The notes under the pieces are model-generated. The model was not told the DNA's origin and made no database searches. It saw nothing but the letters and a program-made list of their open reading frames with translations. Positions 34,736 through 44,532 of a DNA stretch of 64,000 nt are shown here, piece after piece (the first letter of the stretch is position 1; the number at the start of each line of letters is the position of its first letter). The translations under genes and the position numbers were made by a program. The stretch comes from Deltaproteobacteria bacterium (GTDB lineage: Bacteria > Desulfobacterota > Desulfobacteria > Desulfobacterales > ETH-SRB1). Where the stretch lies: the NCBI GenBank assembly GCA_030272815.1, contig JAJSZT010000003.1, positions 62,001 to 126,000 of the forward strand, in the 5' to 3' direction.

Positions 34736-36058
34736 AATTACAAAACGAATGGTGAACGTTTACAGCAAAGCTTGCAGTCTGTACTGGATAATCCGTCAAA
34801 GTTTCTTGATGTAGATAAATTAAAAGCAGAAAAAGAGCTTTTGGATTCCAAGATTAGCATTAACCTGCAACGAATCGAAAAGAAACGATCCGAGTCAAGT
34901 CAAAGTATTGAGCTTGATTTTCTCGAAAATGTTCTGACTGAAATTAAAAAGCTCATTGATTCAGCAAATAGCTCAATCCGCGAACACAACAAAATGGTTT
35001 CCAACCTTGCTCAAGAGAAAAGTGATCTTACAGAGCAAATTTGGAAATATTTGTTAGAAAATGAGATAAAGGATGATTTAGCGACGTATAAATCCAAAAG
35101 AGATGGCCTTGAAAAAGCTATAGTGAGCATAACTAAACAAATCACGAACAAAAAATCAGCCAAAAGAACTAAAGAAAACGAAATTAAAAAACTGGAAAAA
35201 GACACTACCAGTATTCAGCCGACTATTAATGGAATAAATGATCTTTTGAAATCTTTTGGATTTAACAGCTTTTTCTTGGCAAAATCTGAGAATGAAAGAT
35301 TTTACAAAATTCAGCGTCCAGATGGCACAGATGCCAAAGAGACTCTTAGTGAAGGCGAAAAGAGCTTTATTACATTTCTTTATTTCTATCACCTCTTAAA
35401 AGGTAGCGAATACGAAAGTGGTATGACAACTGACAGGGTTGTTGTTTTTGACGATCCCGTTTCAAGTCTTGATAGTGACATTCTTTTTGTCGTGTGTAGC
35501 CTTATTAAGGGATTATTTGATGAAGTAAGAAACAATAATGGCCATATTAAGCAAATTTTTGTACTGACTCATAATGTATATTTCCATAAAGAAGTCACTT
35601 TCAATCCCAAACGAAGCGGGCAAGCATTAAATGAAGAAACTTTTTGGACGGTGAGAAAATCAAGCCAGCTTTCTAAAATTAAGAAGCACGATACAAACCC
35701 AATTAAAACATCTTACGAGTTACTATGGCTTGAAGTGAAAAATGCTGATCGTTCCAATCTCACAATACAAAATATTCTGAGAAGAATTCTTGAAAACTAT
35801 TTCAAGATACTCGGAAGTATAGAGCCAGATACCATTTGTGATTTTTTTGAAGGAAAAGACAAACTAATATGCAAATCGCTATTTTCATGGGTTAATGATG
35901 GATCCCACTTTGTCCATGATGATTTATATATTTCACTTGATGAGCTTATGATTAGCAACTATTTGAGAGTGTTTAGCGATATTTTCATAAAAACAGGTCA
36001 TGAAGCTCATTACAACATGATGATGGGAGAGGCATTTTGCCAATCGTTGAATATTTAA
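34733..36058 (+). pseudogene. RloC/PrrC-like AAA_13 ATPase, C-terminal part
   Basis: The frame regains similarity at about 34733 (TNYKTNGERLQQSLQ) and can be opened from TTG at 34772. It contains a coiled coil, the ABC signature LSEGEKSFITFLYF and Walker B RVVVFDDPVSSLDSD, then THNVYFHKEV. The C-terminus (RRILENYFKILG, SLFSWVNDGSHFVHDD) would hold the HEPN-like/anticodon-nuclease part. sbcD follows after 14 nt, so transcription of the rest of the operon may still pass through. A separate C-terminal peptide from TTG would lack Walker A. Confidence 0.75.
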
Positions 36059-36072
36059 GAGAAAGCTGATTC

Positions 36073-37299
36073 ATGAAAATTCTTCATACATCAGATTGGC
36101 ACATTGGCCGCTCTCTCTATGGCCGAAAGCGATACGATGAATTTTCGGCATTTCTTGATTGGCTGGCAGAATTTATACAAACCGAAAGCGTTGATGCGCT
36201 GCTGGTTGCCGGAGATATTTTTGACACCAGCACACCGAGTAACCGTGCGCAGGGACTTTATTACCGGTTCCTCTGCAAAGTGTCTGCGTCCTGTTGCCGC
36301 CATATAGTGGTAATTGCGGGCAACCATGATTCACCTTCTTTTTTGAACGCTCCCAAAGAACTCCTGAGGGCTATGAATGTCCATGTAGTCGGCTCGATCA
36401 CAGATAACCCGGTGGATGAGGTCATTACTCTTACCGGGCCTTCAGGCATCCCCGAGGCTATTGTGTGTGCGGTTCCTTACTTGCGGGATCGGGATATCCG
36501 CATTGTTGAAGCTGGTGAAAGCATCGAGGACAAGAACACCAAGCTAATTGAAGGTTTACAAAGGCATTATGCTGATGTCTGCAGGATTGCAGAAGAAAAG
36601 CAGAGGGAATACGGCGAGATCCCTATCATTGGAATGGGACACCTTTTTACGGCCGGCGGCAAAACGGTTGAGGGGGATGGCGTAAGAGAACTTTATGTTG
36701 GTTCCTTGGCCCATGTTGATAAAGATGTTTTTCCGGCATGCATAGATTACCTTGCTTTAGGACACCTGCACGTTCCGCAGAAGGTTGGAGCAGCAGAGTA
36801 TATTCGTTACTCCGGATCACCTATTCCCATTGGTTATGGAGAAGCCACTCATGAAAAAAGCGTTGTGATTGTAGAATTTTCAAATGATCCGCAATCAAAA
36901 ATCACCCTTCACCCCGTTCCCTGCTTTCAGGCGCTGGAAAGAATATCCGGCGGGTTTGATGAGATTACAGAAAGAATTCATGAACTGAAATTCCAGACAA
37001 GTAATGCATGGCTGGAAATTGAATACACAGGGACGGAAATCGCCGGTAATCTGCGGGAGCTTATTGACGAAGCTGTTGCTGATACCGCAATGGAGATTCG
37101 CCGGATAAAAAACAAGCGTGTTGTTGAACGGGTAATAAGTCGAACCTGCGAGGATGAGACCCTCGATGACCTGGATGTAAACGATGTTTTTATCCGTTGT
37201 CTGGATACCTGTGATGTGCCTGAGGATGACCGCCCGGCGCTGATACAGTCGTACAAAGAAACGATTCAGGGGATGCAGGAGGATGATCTGAATGCGTGA
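36073..37299 (+). CDS. sbcD: Exonuclease SbcD (Mre11-like nuclease)
   Basis: A 408-residue metallophosphoesterase nuclease. HTSDWHIGRSLYG, VAGDIFDT, AGNHDS and GHLHVPQ are the metal-binding motifs of SbcD/Mre11. With SbcC it cuts hairpins and protein-blocked DNA ends. It lies 14 nt after the AAA fragment and 39 nt before sbcC, inside the restriction island rather than in a housekeeping place. The C-terminal capping domain is present. Confidence 0.94.
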   Translation: MKILHTSDWHIGRSLYGRKRYDEFSAFLDWLAEFIQTESVDALLVAGDIFDTSTPSNRAQGLYYRFLCKVSASCCRHIVVIAGNHDSPSFLNAPKELLRAMNVHVVGSITDNPVDEVITLTGPSGIPEAIVCAVPYLRDRDIRIVEAGESIEDKNTKLIEGLQRHYADVCRIAEEKQREYGEIPIIGMGHLFTAGGKTVEGDGVRELYVGSLAHVDKDVFPACIDYLALGHLHVPQKVGAAEYIRYSGSPIPIGYGEATHEKSVVIVEFSNDPQSKITLHPVPCFQALERISGGFDEITERIHELKFQTSNAWLEIEYTGTEIAGNLRELIDEAVADTAMEIRRIKNKRVVERVISRTCEDETLDDLDVNDVFIRCLDTCDVPEDDRPALIQSYKETIQGMQEDDLNA

Positions 37300-37338
37300 A
37301 TCTGTGCCATCTGCGGATAACATGAGGGTAGTAGATCT

Positions 37339-40300
37339 ATGAAAATACTGAGTCTGCGATTTAAAAACCTCAATTCACTTAGCGGTGAGTGGTCCATAGA
37401 TTTTATGACTCCCGAGTACGTTTCTGATGGAATCTTTGCGATTACAGGCTCTACCGGCGCAGGCAAGTCCACCATTCTTGATGCCATCTGTCTTGCCCTT
37501 TACGGCAGAACACCGCGATTAAAATCGATTAACAAAAGCAGCAATGAGATTATGTCCCGGCAGACCGGTGAATGTTTTGCTGAAGTGACCTTTGAAACAC
37601 AGTCTGGTCAATTTCGATGCCATTGGAGTCAGCACAAAGCCCGTAAAAAAGCCGATGGCAACTTTGTTGACTCAAAACATGAGATTTCGGATGCTGTCAG
37701 TGGTCAGATATTGGAGTCAAAAAAACGGGAAGTAGCAAATGCCATTGAATCTCGAACAGGAATGGATTTTGATCGTTTTACTCGATCCATGTTGCTTGCT
37801 CAGGGAGGGTTTGCGGCATTTCTTCAGGCAGCGCCGGACGAAAGAGCTCCAATCCTTGAACAGATCACCGGCACAGAGATTTACAGTGAAATTTCAAAAC
37901 GTATTCACAAGCGTCAGCGTGACGAACATGGAAAACTTGAACTACTGCAGGCAGAAACCGCCGGGATAGTCATTTTAAGCGATAAAGACGAGGCTGCATT
38001 AAATCAGGAACTTTTCTGTAAGCATAAGATTGAAAAGGAACTTGGCTTTCAAAATGATGCGCTGGGGAAATCCATTCTATGGCTTACCGGGATTGATGCG
38101 CTAAAAAGCGAGCTTTCCGCAATAGATAAAGAATCAGAGTCTCTGTTGAATGATTTGAAGGCATTTGAGGCCGACAGGGCAAGATTGCAGAAGGCTCTTA
38201 AAGCCGCAGAACTGGACAGCGAATTTGCCACTCTGTCATCGAAAAGAGAGCAGCAGAAGCTTGATCTTGAGACTTTGGCAAATTCGGAGACTCAACTTCC
38301 TGGCAAGGAAAAAACGCTATGGTTAAAAGAAACAGACCTTAAGAAGGCTGAAGAAGCTGTAATTAGAGTCAAAGGCAAACAAAAAAGCGAACTTGAATTG
38401 ATTAAAAAAGTTCGGGTGCTTGACCTTCATATTGCGGAGAAACAGTCTGCTTTAAAAACGGCTGAGTCAGATTGCCGGAAGATTGAAATACAGCTTTCCA
38501 GAAATAAAAAGCGCCGACAAAAGTTTGAATTCAATCAAAAAACTGCGGGCAAAGAACTTTCCAGGATTGAAGATTATCTGTCTTCCAATGTTCATGATGC
38601 AGCGCTGGTTACTGAACTGACAGGAATAAATGAGCAGATCAAAAACCTGGAGACAGTAGCAACAAATGTTTCAGCAATAAACACCCAGGTTTCAGAACTG
38701 AAAAAACAGTTTGTAACGGATGCAGCACGGCATTCGAAGCAAGTGACATTATGCAGTACCCTCAAAAAGAAGCATGATATCGCAAAAAAACAGGTGTCAC
38801 AAACAAAGGGCTCCATTTCAGAACTTTTGGGTTCTCGCCTGCTTCGTGAATACCGGGCTGAACATGAGAGTCTTTTGCGTGAAATGGCCTACTTGAGAAA
38901 GATCGCAAGCCTTGAAGATGAACGCGCAAAATTGGAGGATAACAAGCCATGTCCGTTATGCGGGTCTCTGCACCACCCCTTTGCTGAAGGTAATGTTCCT
39001 GAAATTGATGAGACAGAGAAAAAAATCAACGAACTGTCCATCCTGATTCAAAAAGCAGACCATCTGGAAAGAGGGCTAAAGAAACATGAATCCAAAGAAA
39101 AGGAAGCGGCTTCGACGTTAATTGAAGCAGAAAAACAGCTTGTTCAGACTCAGCACAAGAAAGATGAATCTCAGGCAAATGCCCTGCGCTTTGGAAAAGA
39201 ATTACAGTCAGCAGCGGATAAGTATGCTGAATTGGAAAGTAAAGTTATCTCAAAGATAGAACCATTTGGTGTAAAAGAGATGCCGGATGAGAATTTGGAT
39301 TCTATTTCAGAAGCTCTCGCTGTTAGACAGAAAAACTGGCAGGAGCATCAAAAACAAAAAGCTGAAATCGAAAAACAAACTGGTGAACTGGTTGCTGAAA
39401 TAAAAAGTCTTGATGGCATCATGCAAACACTCAGCGAAACGCTGAAGGAAAAACAAGGTGTGCTTGATGTACACAAAAAGGACATCGATAAACTAACTGC
39501 TGAACGTAACGGCCTATATGGTCAGAAAAATCCGGATACAGAAGAAACCCAGCTGGAAAGCTTGATCGTCGAAGCTGAGAAGTTTGAAAAAGCGGCAAGA
39601 GATAGCCGGGATCAGGTCATGCAGCAGTTGAATGATTTAAAGACCCGCGTTACCGCATTAAAAGAAAGCACGGCCAAGAGTAAGCCGGAGCTGGACGACA
39701 TTGAAGCCTCTTTTAAGATTAGCTGCAAAAAAGCCGGTTTTGAGGATGAGCCGACATTCATTTTGTACCGACTCTCCATTGATGAAAGAAATAAATTGAG
39801 TCAGCGAGCCAAAGAGCTGGACGACAAACAGTCTGACATTGCAACACGGAAAAAAGACAGGGAAACCCGTTTATTTCAGGAAACAGACAAAAAGATTACT
39901 GAAGCTCCGCTGGATGATCTGAAAAATGAACAGGCTGCAACCCGGGAATCCCTAAAAAAACTTGGTGAGGAAATTGGAGCTATAAAGCAGAAACTCATAG
40001 ACAACTCGGATGCGAAGGCCAAACATCAACAGAAACGATTGCTAATCGAAGCACAGAAAACAGAATGCACAAGATGGGATGCACTGCATTCATTAATCGG
40101 CTCTGCTGATGGAAAGAAATACAGAAACTTTGCCCAGGGACTCACCTTTGAATTGATGGTATCTCATGCCAACAGGCAGCTTGAAAAAATGACCGACCGC
40201 TACCTGCTGGTTCGGGACGAGGATCAACCACTGGAGCTAAATGTTGTTGATAATTATCAGGCCGGTGAAATCAGATCGACCAAAAATCTTTCCGGTGGAG

Positions 40301-40599
40301 AGAGCTTTATTGTCAGCCTGTCATTGGCGCTTGGATTGTCAAAAATGGCCAGTCGCAAAGTTCGTGTAGATTCCCTGTTCCTTGATGAGGGCTTTGGCAG
40401 CCTGGATGAAGATGCATTGGAAACCGCCCTGGAAACCCTTTCCGGGCTGCAGCAAGATGGTAAACTGATCGGCATCATTTCTCATGTGTCAGCATTAAAG
40501 GAACGAATCAGCACACAAATAACTGTCCAGCCGGTGTCCGGCGGTAAAAGCGTCATAAGTGGCCCGGGATGTGAGGGAAACAACGGAGTTGTCCATTAA
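37339..40599 (+). CDS. sbcC: Exonuclease SbcC (Rad50-like ATPase)
   Basis: A 1086-residue SMC-like ATPase. The N-terminal Walker A is TGSTGAGKSTILDAICLALY, long coiled coils flank the zinc hook CPLCGSLHHPF near residue 536, and the C-terminal half has LSGGESFIVSLSLALG and SLFLDEGFGSLD. It forms the SbcCD complex with the gene before. Length and motifs are complete. It is the last gene of the island operon; a transposase remnant follows after 144 nt. Confidence 0.95.
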   Translation: MKILSLRFKNLNSLSGEWSIDFMTPEYVSDGIFAITGSTGAGKSTILDAICLALYGRTPRLKSINKSSNEIMSRQTGECFAEVTFETQSGQFRCHWSQHKARKKADGNFVDSKHEISDAVSGQILESKKREVANAIESRTGMDFDRFTRSMLLAQGGFAAFLQAAPDERAPILEQITGTEIYSEISKRIHKRQRDEHGKLELLQAETAGIVILSDKDEAALNQELFCKHKIEKELGFQNDALGKSILWLTGIDALKSELSAIDKESESLLNDLKAFEADRARLQKALKAAELDSEFATLSSKREQQKLDLETLANSETQLPGKEKTLWLKETDLKKAEEAVIRVKGKQKSELELIKKVRVLDLHIAEKQSALKTAESDCRKIEIQLSRNKKRRQKFEFNQKTAGKELSRIEDYLSSNVHDAALVTELTGINEQIKNLETVATNVSAINTQVSELKKQFVTDAARHSKQVTLCSTLKKKHDIAKKQVSQTKGSISELLGSRLLREYRAEHESLLREMAYLRKIASLEDERAKLEDNKPCPLCGSLHHPFAEGNVPEIDETEKKINELSILIQKADHLERGLKKHESKEKEAASTLIEAEKQLVQTQHKKDESQANALRFGKELQSAADKYAELESKVISKIEPFGVKEMPDENLDSISEALAVRQKNWQEHQKQKAEIEKQTGELVAEIKSLDGIMQTLSETLKEKQGVLDVHKKDIDKLTAERNGLYGQKNPDTEETQLESLIVEAEKFEKAARDSRDQVMQQLNDLKTRVTALKESTAKSKPELDDIEASFKISCKKAGFEDEPTFILYRLSIDERNKLSQRAKELDDKQSDIATRKKDRETRLFQETDKKITEAPLDDLKNEQAATRESLKKLGEEIGAIKQKLIDNSDAKAKHQQKRLLIEAQKTECTRWDALHSLIGSADGKKYRNFAQGLTFELMVSHANRQLEKMTDRYLLVRDEDQPLELNVVDNYQAGEIRSTKNLSGGESFIVSLSLALGLSKMASRKVRVDSLFLDEGFGSLDEDALETALETLSGLQQDGKLIGIISHVSALKERISTQITVQPVSGGKSVISGPGCEGNNGVVH

Positions 40600-40743
40600 A
40601 TATTAACTATTGGCTTCACTACCATACACTTTTTTTAAATCTGGGTAACTTATTGATATCAAAGCAAATAAAAAACACAGACAAGTCCAACTAGAAATAT
40701 TACTATAAGCTTCCTATAAACTAACAGACAAAGGGAGGCTTTC

Positions 40744-40947
40744 ATGAGTGACAACAAGACCAGATACCGTGAAATTCAAACGTCTTTGGAGAAATTTTAT
40801 CCAACGCAGCCAAAGGGCAACTTTGCTCGAAATTTGAATACCCTGGCCGCGATGATCAGCGGAATCGTAGGAAGCAAGAACACACAACTTCCAAAAATTG
40901 TCTATGAATACAAAGGATATTTTAATCTTAGTGAAAACTTATCCTGA
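40744..40947 (+). pseudogene. Transposase N-terminal remnant (IS4-like)
   Basis: From ATG at 40744, with GGGAGG upstream, about 53 codons (YREIQTSLEKFYPTQPKGNF, TLAAMISGIVGSKNTQLPKI) resemble the start of an IS4-type transposase. The frame then runs into the start of the following gene and stops. Only the N-terminus is left. The downstream gene starts inside this remnant at 40904. Confidence 0.5.
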
Positions 40948-41689
40948 AATAAGTAGAAAATATACGGAAACAGTTTGTACGGGAGGAATCCTCGCTGAAA
41001 CAAAAGAATTAATAAGGTTATATCCCGTTCGCTATAGATATTTAGAAGGCGAGGCTCAATTCTCAAAGTATCAGTGGATTAGGGCAGAAATATCTAAGTC
41101 AAACGCAGATGTTCGCCCGGAGAGTTATAATATTGTCGAAAATACAATCAAATTAGGCGATATAATTGATCCGGGAAAAGACTGGCAAGAAAGGGAAAAG
41201 TGGGTACTAAATTCGAAAAATGTATATAGTTCCTTAGAAAATTTATGGGCAGCTCAAAAAATGCATAATACATCAATAGGAATAATAAAGCCGAAAAAGA
41301 TTAGAGGCTTTCGCATTGAAAAAAAAGATCAATCTGAAATTGATGAGGCTAATTTAAAGAAGGATAGTGTTGTCAATCAGCTTGATATGTTTGAAGATAG
41401 AAAAGATTTAGAAATAATTCCTGTGTGATTTGTGCTAAACTTCATTTGTGAAGACGAAAAATGTCGAGGGCACAAACTTAGCATATTAGATTGGGAATTT
41501 GCTCAGCTTTATAGAAAAGTTAAAAATTCTGTGGGTTGGGAAAAAAAGATTGAAGAAAAAATAATGACTATATGTAGTGATCAAAGGGAAACGTTTTTAA
41601 TCCTGGGCAATATGGCCAGATGGCAAAATATTTTCTGTATTATTGGATTCTTTTATCCACCTAAGATGAGGCAAAAGTCCCTATTTTAA
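40904..41689 (+). pseudogene. Conserved hypothetical protein with an in-frame TGA
   Basis: A reading frame starting at ATG 40904 (MNTKDILILVKTYPEISRKY) runs to TGA at 41426-41428 and stays open in the same frame to 41689 (FICEDEKCRGHKLSILDWEF, GFFYPPK). From memory, full-length relatives of about 260-290 residues contain both halves in one protein, with a CxxxxC-GHK motif in the second. The TGA is thus probably a nonsense mutation. The gene converges on a DUF488 gene that ends one base away, a pairing I believe recurs elsewhere. Function unknown. Confidence 0.6.
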
Positions 41690-42136
41690 CTAAAATGGTT
41701 TAATATGCTTAACCTCTAAACCATTTCCATCAATTTTTTTTATCTCATCGGCAAGGATTTTTCGGTGGCATTTTTGAGCATCATGTTCAAAGCAGAGCAA
41801 TGCAATTCTTTTTCCAGAATTGAGGATTTCACATAATTCGTTTATTTGCTCAGTTCTTTTGGAGAGGTTGTCTTTGTATTTCTTAAAAAAATTTGTATAG
41901 TCTCCTGATGATAATAATTTTGAACGCATATCTTTTGAGGTGCCTAACTCACGAAAACTAAGGTATTCAATATTATTCTTGGCAAGCAATTCATTAAGGC
42001 TATTTTTCGAGAAACCCTTTTTACGGCTTAGCGGAAGGTGTCTTACATCAGCAATCAGATTAATATCATAGCGGTTTAACCATGCCAAGAAAACTTTTTG
42101 GCTTAGCCCCTCATAACCTATTGTATATATGTGCAA
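41690..42136 (-). CDS. DUF488-family protein
   Basis: A 148-residue protein. It starts MHIYTIGYEGLSQKVFLAWL and contains LIADVRHLPLSRKKGFSKN and LLCFEHDAQKCHRKILADEI, the standard DUF488 marks, including the conserved cysteine-histidine-arginine near the end. Biochemical function is unknown. It is complete and sits back to back with the broken gene at 40904-41689. Confidence 0.88.
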   Translation of the reverse strand: MHIYTIGYEGLSQKVFLAWLNRYDINLIADVRHLPLSRKKGFSKNSLNELLAKNNIEYLSFRELGTSKDMRSKLLSSGDYTNFFKKYKDNLSKRTEQINELCEILNSGKRIALLCFEHDAQKCHRKILADEIKKIDGNGLEVKHIKPF

Positions 42137-42252
42137 TTGCTGTATCCTCCAAGGTGATAATTATTAATATATATTGAAAATTTCTTTTTGTAAATGTTTT
42201 ATTGGTAAAAGCTGTGGCTGGTGATACATGGCGTTCGGCAGGAATAAAGAAA

Positions 42253-42658
42253 ATGGATAAAAAGTTCGAGAGAATAAAAGAGATTTTAGGGAAAGATTGT
42301 AAGCGTAGTAGCCAAAATGCAATCAGGTACCTGACATATCTAAAAAAAAACAGTAAAAACACCTTGCCGTCTAACTGGCATAGAGGACTTCCTATGGGAA
42401 GAACCATATGTAATTGGCGGATGGGATAAGCGTGAATATCAAGAATTAAAAAAGAATAATCCATCTTTTACGGATCAATTCGAATTATTAGAATTGCTGC
42501 CTCCAAATTCAGGAGATGATGACATTATCGCTAAAGTCAAAAGAATCTCTGACCAAAAGATTTTTGAAATAGGACTTTCATGGTTGGAGTGTACTGATTT
42601 TAAGGATATAAATTACCAAGTTATAGATGATTATGCTGTATGGCATGCAAATTATTGA
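42253..42658 (+). pseudogene. Frameshifted conserved hypothetical protein
   Basis: ATG at 42253 begins MDKKFERIKEILGKDCKRSS and after about 37 codons, near 42360, the frame must shift by one base to continue as LTGIEDFLWEEPYVIGGWDK and on to a stop at 42656-42658. Joined, it would be about 134 residues, acidic and soluble. It resembles a small family sometimes labelled calcium-binding, which I cannot confirm. One indel accounts for the damage. Confidence 0.55.
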
Positions 42659-42750
42659 ATTTATATGCCGAGAAAATCAGGGATGGGAAACTGAGGAAAG
42701 GATCGGTTTGAAATCGTTCTTCAAAAATGGGTTCTGCACGAAAGGGATTC

Positions 42751-43251
42751 ATGCACATCGAAACGGACATCGAGCGAGTGCGCGAGCTTGCTGAGGCCAA
42801 AGAAGACCAGAATTGGCGCTTCCGGACGTTTCTCAAGGGCGTTGATCTGTCTGTCAAGGAACCGGACAGCATTGCTCACCGACACTACAAAGACATTGCC
42901 CGGTAGATAGACTGTGGTACCTGCGCGAACTGCTGCAAGGAAGTCTCACCGAAGCTTTCGGAGGAGGATGTGACGCGGCTGGCGAGTTGCCTCGGGATCT
43001 CGCCTTCGGAACTGACCGCCGCACACCTCCGACCGACCGAAGACGGCGATGCATACTATTTCCGGCAGAAGCCGTGCCCATTCCTCCGGAACAACCGCTG
43101 CACGGTCTACGATGCACGTCCTGATGACTGCCGTTCGTTCCCGCACTTGCACAAGGACGAGTTCGTCTTCAGACTCATCCAGGTGGTGAACAACTGCTCA
43201 GTTTGTCCGATCGTCTACAACGTGTTTGAGCGGCTCAAAGAGGAACTGTAG
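42751..43251 (+). pseudogene. YkgJ-like cysteine-cluster protein with an in-frame TAG
   Basis: ATG at 42751 opens a frame of 167 codons interrupted only by TAG at 42904-42906. Before it, RFRTFLKGVDLSVKEPDS; after it, DCGTCANCCKEVSPKLSEED, then CPFLRNNRCTVYDARPDDCR. The CxxCxxCC and later cysteines are the YkgJ-type metal-binding pattern. The stop falls three codons before the first cysteine. A start within the remaining part (GTG at 42970) would lose the first cysteine cluster. Codon use is GC-rich compared with neighbours. Confidence 0.65.
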
Positions 43252-43292
43252 CACTCTAAGAAGATTTAGGGTCAGGACGACACAGGGACTTA

Positions 43293-43387
43293 GGGCCTGC
43301 TCTTGACTCTTGCAAGGTAAAATGTTCCTTGAAGGGTCTTCGGGCCATCCTTCAGATTATAAGTTTCTCATGCTTTTGTTGTTTTTG
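43293..43387 (+). repeat. 95-bp direct repeat, left copy
   Basis: The sequence from CTGCTCTTGACTCTTGCAAG to TCATGCTTTTGTTGTTTTTG recurs at 47988-48082 with about one mismatch. The second copy is followed at once by a RAYT-transposase start, so the unit may be sequence normally found upstream of such a gene. A short piece (GGCCTGCTCTTGCC) also occurs at 50769. Confidence 0.75.
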
Positions 43388-44037
43388 GCGGAGGCTCGGT
43401 GTCACATCTTGATCAACACATTAGTGTAAGTAGGAAGGCCTTCTTTACTTTTACAGTTTTGAAATAATCCATTAATTGAATGGGGTTTAATATTTGGAAC
43501 AATGATGGTTGTTCTTGGATTAATGGTGAAATTCAAAATAACTTCCAAGTGGATACGAAGATTTCGTTTATCGCCTACACACAGGATTAACAACATTTTC
43601 TACTACGATTATTTTACTGGTGGTCGGTCACCTGATGGAGACAACAAACAATGCCGAAAAAAAACTCGCACTGCTGGTGCGAGAAATTAGCTGGACAAAA
43701 AATATCGTTATAATAGAAAGATGCAAAGAAAGGGAAAAAACGGGAGATGTCCGTGAAATATTAATATTTTCGTGGTTAGACGAGACGGAGGTTATGGAGG
43801 AATCAAATCTCTTATGGAGAGGCGTTGGAAAGTAAGAATTCTGAATACAAAGAATAAACGGAAAAAAACTGTTATGATGACATTGCGACAATTTTCTGCG
43901 GAGCCATCTGCAATTCCAACCATTACCAGTTGGTATCTGGCCGATCTGAGTAAAGCACAGGGTAAACAGGAATTGTTCACTCATCAATTGCCTCAAAACT
44001 CAAGATTCTTCGCGAGCATGCCTTGATTGAGAGCGCT
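43388..44037 (+). pseudogene. Remnants of a YhcG/DUF1016-type gene and of a Fic gene (N-terminal part)
   Basis: Around 43635-43760 the text LALLVREISWTKNIVIIERC resembles the DUF1016 N-terminal domain of YhcG-type PD-(D/E)xK proteins, truncated on both sides. Around 43902-44037, SAIPTITSWYLADLSKAQGK and, after a frameshift near 43995, LKILREHALIESA match the N-terminal part of Fic adenylyltransferase-like proteins. The Fic core with its HPFxxGNGR motif is absent: the gene is cut at 44037 by a repeat fragment. Nothing recognisable was seen in 43388-43630. Confidence 0.5.
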
Positions 44038-44071
44038 ATTTCTTCGCAAAAAATCGCTCAACTTAGGTGTC
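44038..44071 (+). repeat. Half copy of the CTCAGTTGAGCG-family element
   Basis: ATTTCTTCGCAAAAAATCGC and TCAACTTAGGTGTC match 3051-3083 almost exactly. It marks the junction between the Fic N-terminal remnant and the truncated rhuM copy. Confidence 0.55.
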
Positions 44072-44119
44072 AATCTATCAGAAATTTTGACGAAAACAAG
44101 GAATCGAATCAGTCGTTTT

Positions 44120-44505
44120 ATGGAGAGGCTTGCAGTGGATAGCAATTTTCCCGAAAAGAACAATTCTCAAATTTTCATCTATCAAACAGAAGGCGGAAAG
44201 ACGAAAATTGAAGTAAGGCTTGAGAATGAAACTGTCTGGCTGACGCAAAAGCTGATGGCAGAGCTGTTTCAGACAACAAAACAAAACATAAGCTTTCACA
44301 TTCAAAACATTTATAATGAAAGGGAATTATCACCTGAGGCAACTGTCAAGGAATACTTGACAGTTCAAAAAGAAGGGAATCGGCAAGTCTCCAGGATAGT
44401 GGATTTTTACAATCTGGACATGATCATTTCCGTGGGCTACCGCATCAAATCGCATGTTGCCACCCGCTTTCGTCAATGGGCAACGCAAAGATGGCTGATA
44501 AATTT
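44120..44505 (+). pseudogene. Truncated RhuM-family gene
   Basis: From ATG at 44120 the frame encodes IFIYQTEGGKTKIEVRLENE, TVWLTQKLMAELFQTTKQNI and SVGYRIKSHVATRFRQWATQ, the N-terminal DNA-binding part of RhuM proteins. After about 125 codons it leaves the family and runs into unrelated sequence. A complete relative lies at 45018-46013. RhuM proteins are found in pathogenicity and defence islands; their molecular role is not known. Confidence 0.7.
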
Positions 44506-44532
44506 ACAATTTGGAAAGGCTGGGGAAGGCTG

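Noticed and set aside
41426-41428. Selenocysteine codon
   Set aside because: No redox motif around the TGA and no clear hairpin just after it; a nonsense mutation is simpler.
42904-42906. Pyrrolysine at TAG
   Set aside because: No pyl genes in the window and several neighbouring genes are plainly decayed.
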